64,000 nucleotides of DNA, from the NCBI RefSeq assembly GCF_001428105.1, contig NZ_LMSJ01000024.1:1-64000 (forward strand). The letters are read 5' to 3'. The notes below the pieces were generated by a model that was not told the DNA's origin, made no database searches, and saw only the letters and a program-made list of their open reading frames with translations. Source of the DNA: Paenibacillus sp. Soil766. GTDB taxonomy: Bacteria; Bacillota; Bacilli; Paenibacillales; NBRC-103111. Every line of letters begins with the position of its first letter. Within the stretch, counting starts at the first letter, position 1. This document shows positions 61,772 to 64,000 of this stretch, piece by piece. The translations under genes and the position numbers were made by a program.

Positions 61772-61801
61772 GTACATTCCCTCCTTATAGGGTTAATTAA
61801 A

Positions 61802-62593
61802 TTACCGTACAATGCGCGTGCCGATGCCTTCGCCTTTCAGCACTTTACTTAACACGTTCGGTTCGGAACCGTTCACGATAACCACTTCCTGCACTTGCCC
61901 TTGTATACAAGCAATCGCTGCACGAACCTTCGGGATCATGCCGCCATAGATGTCGCCACTTGTAATCATTTCTTCAATTTGCGCTACGCTGACGACAGGG
62001 AGCACTTGCTTCTCGCCATCCACAACTTTCATGATGCCAGGAACATCGGTCACAACAACCATCTGCTCCACGCCAAGATGAGAAGCCACAGCACCAGCCG
62101 CTGTATCAGCGTTAATGTTGTAGCGTTGTCCGCCATCTGCGCCTAGTCCTACCGGTGCGATTACCGGAATGTAACCCATTCCGACGATGCCTTGAATCAG
62201 CTCCGCATTCACCTTCGTCACATCGCCTACAAGACCAACTTCATGGCTGTTCGCTACCGGCTTCGCTTCGATTAAATGTCCATCCACACCGGACAATCCA
62301 AGCGCCTTCGCGCCTGTTAATTGAATACGGCGTACGATTTCTTTGTTAATCTGACCGGATAGCACCATTTCAACTACATCGAGCACCGCTTCAGAAGTTA
62401 CCCGCAGCCCGTTTACGAAGCCAGACTCAATGCCTAGCTTTCCTAACGTATCCGAAATCGCAGGACCGCCGCCGTGAACGATGACTGTTACGATACCCTC
62501 AGCTTGAAGCCGCTGCATGTCTTCAAAAAAACTTGTTGGCAACGCTGCAAGCGTGCTGCCTCCGCATTTCATCACAAAGCAATTGTTCCCCAC
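61802..62593 (-). CDS. argB: Acetylglutamate kinase
   Basis: 263 residues. Phosphorylates N-acetylglutamate, usually the regulated step. N-terminal KCGGSTL and VIVHGGGPAISDTL bind ATP and substrate; INADTAAGAVASHLG and GDIYGGMIPKVRAAI are typical. No N-terminal extension of the kind seen in arginine-inhibited hexameric forms is visible, in line with the ArgJ cyclic pathway. GTG start after GGGGGA. Confidence 0.95.
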   Translation of the reverse strand: MGNNCFVMKCGGSTLAALPTSFFEDMQRLQAEGIVTVIVHGGGPAISDTLGKLGIESGFVNGLRVTSEAVLDVVEMVLSGQINKEIVRRIQLTGAKALGLSGVDGHLIEAKPVANSHEVGLVGDVTKVNAELIQGIVGMGYIPVIAPVGLGADGGQRYNINADTAAGAVASHLGVEQMVVVTDVPGIMKVVDGEKQVLPVVSVAQIEEMITSGDIYGGMIPKVRAAIACIQGQVQEVVIVNGSEPNVLSKVLKGEGIGTRIVR

Positions 62594-62605
62594 TGCTCTT
62601 CCCCC

Positions 62606-63832
62606 TTACGTCCGATATGCCGCATTAATGCGGACATAATCATAGGTCAAATCGCAGCCCCAACCCGTTGCTTTGCCTTCGCCCATATGTAAATTCACAT
62701 GAATTTGAATCGTATCTGTTTTCAAATAAACCAACGCCGCCTCCTCGTCAAACTTCACCGGACGCGACTGCTCCAGCACTGCGATATCGCCGAGGCGAAT
62801 ATCGACTGTGTTCACGTTCACTGGCTGCCCGGAGTAACCGACGGCCGCAATGATCCGGCCCCAGTTCGCGTCAGCGCCGTATACGGCGGACTTCACGAGG
62901 CTCGATCCGATGATCGACTTCACGATCTTACGCGCTGCATCGTCGCTCTCCGCGCCGATAACCGTCGTCTCGATCAGCTTCGTCGCGCCCTCGCCGTCAC
63001 GTGCAATCGCTTTGGCGAGATATTCGCCAACGTATTGGAACCCTGCCGCGAAAGCTTCCCAATCCGGGTGCCCCGGATGCAGGGAGTCGCCGCCGGCCAA
63101 ACCGCTTGCCATCACCACGACCATGTCGTTGGTGCTAGTGTCTCCGTCAACGGTAATCATGTTGAACGTGTTATCTGTAATCCTGCTTAGCAACAGCTGC
63201 AGGTATTCGCTCTCAATCGCCACGTCGGTTGTCATGAAACCGAGCATTGTCGCCATGTTCGGGTGAATCATCCCCGAACCCTTAGCCGCTCCGGCAATGT
63301 GAACCTCTTTGCCGCCAACGACAAGACGGACGCACGTCATCTTCTGCACGAGATCCGTCGTCAGGATCGACTGGCAGAAGTCTTCGCCGCCGTCCAGCTT
63401 GATCTTCGCAGGCAATTGCTCGATGCCGCTCAGCACTTTGCCCATCGGCAGAAGCTCGCCGATGACGCCCGTGCTCGTTACGCCAACGTGGTGCTCTGCC
63501 ACGCCAAGTGCCTTCGCACTTGCCGCGCGCATCGCGCGAGCGTCGTCTTCGCCTTGCTGGCCGGTACACGCGTTCGCGTTGCCGCTGTTCACGATCATCG
63601 CCTGCAGCTTGCCGCTGTGAGCGATGCTTTCTTGCGTCACGCGCAGCGGTGCCGCTTGGAACGCGTTCAGCGTGTAAACGCCAGCCGCTGAAGCCGGTAC
63701 ATCACAGAGGATTGCGCCAAGATCATAGCGCTCCGTCTTCTTGAGTCCGCAGTGCAATCCGCCTGCGCGAAAGCCCTTCGGTGTTGTTACAGTGCCCTCT
63801 GGCACGACAGTGAAGCTAACTTGGTCCGACAT
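62606..63832 (-). CDS. argJ: Bifunctional glutamate N-acetyltransferase / amino-acid acetyltransferase ArgJ
   Basis: 408 residues. Autoprocessing enzyme; the nucleophile is Thr195 in HPNMATMLGF, where the chain is cut into alpha and beta subunits. It recycles the acetyl group from acetylornithine to glutamate. TVDGDTSTNDMV and GADANWGRIIAAVGYSG are conserved substrate loops. 12 bases before argB. Confidence 0.96.
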   Translation of the reverse strand: MSDQVSFTVVPEGTVTTPKGFRAGGLHCGLKKTERYDLGAILCDVPASAAGVYTLNAFQAAPLRVTQESIAHSGKLQAMIVNSGNANACTGQQGEDDARAMRAASAKALGVAEHHVGVTSTGVIGELLPMGKVLSGIEQLPAKIKLDGGEDFCQSILTTDLVQKMTCVRLVVGGKEVHIAGAAKGSGMIHPNMATMLGFMTTDVAIESEYLQLLLSRITDNTFNMITVDGDTSTNDMVVVMASGLAGGDSLHPGHPDWEAFAAGFQYVGEYLAKAIARDGEGATKLIETTVIGAESDDAARKIVKSIIGSSLVKSAVYGADANWGRIIAAVGYSGQPVNVNTVDIRLGDIAVLEQSRPVKFDEEAALVYLKTDTIQIHVNLHMGEGKATGWGCDLTYDYVRINAAYRT

Positions 63833-63863
63833 GGTCGTCTACTCACCTATCCTCATCTTCTAG

Positions 63864-64000
63864 TTATGGATATACCGGTGCGAACAACAACCCTGTCGTT
63901 TCGTCCCAGCCTTGCATCATATTTAAGTTCTGAATCGCTTGACCTGCAGCGCCCTTAACAACATTATCGATAACCGATACGATCGTAACACGCCCTGTAC
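63864..64000 (-). CDS. argC: N-acetyl-gamma-glutamyl-phosphate reductase, C-terminal part (runs off the window end)
   Basis: The last 44 codons are present. The reverse complement reads ...VSVIDNVVKGAAGQAIQN... then GWDETTGLLFAPVYP and stop, which is the C-terminus typical of ArgC (KGAAGQAVQNMN-type motif). First gene of the argC-argJ-argB-argD-argF-argG-argH order; the promoter and ARG boxes lie outside the window. Confidence 0.93.
   Translation of the reverse strand, partial: TGRVTIVSVIDNVVKGAAGQAIQNLNMMQGWDETTGLLFAPVYP

Overview
The window looks like part of a Paenibacillus-type chromosome (Bacillota, Bacillales). The evidence is a spore coat CotF-family gene, the order pcrB-pcrA-ligA, the cell-division block FtsE-FtsX / M23 hydrolase / CtpB / MinJ-like protein, a glucuronoxylan (aldouronate) utilisation cluster of the kind known from Paenibacillus, many YesM/AraC-type and DUF-family genes typical of the group, and strong AGGAGG-type ribosome binding sites. 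No phage, transposon, CRISPR array or tRNA was found.

Layout. (1) 1-384: the 5' end of a 16S rRNA gene on the minus strand with its leader and promoter. (2) 407-6643, minus: pcrB-pcrA-ligA-DUF1835. (3) 6821-8665, minus: a lipoprotein and two spore-coat-like genes. (4) 8780-12891, minus: a Gld-type ABC exporter operon (ATPase, permease, GldG-like protein, DUF4340 protein). (5) 12892-13653: non-coding DNA with short palindromic repeats and a 74-bp tandem repeat. (6) 13654-25364, minus: a xylan-oligosaccharide cluster made of intracellular GH67 alpha-glucuronidase, intracellular GH10 xylanase, an AraC-type response regulator with its YesM-type kinase, an LplA/LplB/YtcP-type ABC importer and a GH8 reducing-end xylosidase. 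Catabolite-repression (cre-like) sites sit just after the -10 boxes. (7) 25669-28221, minus: a U32 family protein.

(8) 28450-36490, plus: the most interesting block. A membrane-anchored FG-GAP repeat protein is followed by an acyl carrier protein, a class II aminoacyl-tRNA-synthetase-like amino acid:carrier-protein ligase, a DltD-like SGNH protein, a 36-residue DltX-like peptide ending FIYEKF, a DltB-like MBOAT acyltransferase, and a sugar phosphate isomerase. It reads as a Dlt-like machine for aminoacylating an envelope polymer in which a seryl-tRNA-synthetase relative takes the place of the adenylating enzyme DltA. This reassignment is inference from gene content and motifs.

(9) 36575-37218, minus: two small genes, one of only 49 codons. 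(10) 37481-42402, minus: uvrA and uvrB with a LexA-like box and a good promoter; motA-motB diverge from them. (11) 44402-50366, minus: MinJ-like, ctpB, M23 hydrolase, ftsX, ftsE; a VanW protein diverges. (12) 52131-56648, plus: DUF1700, DUF4097, DUF975 and chemoreceptor genes, the last two preceded by perfect Spo0A-box sequences. (13) 56783-64000, minus: arginine biosynthesis argC(partial)-argJ-argB-argD-argF-argG-argH.

Starts were often moved from the longest open frame to an inner ATG, GTG or TTG when only that codon has a ribosome binding site at normal distance.
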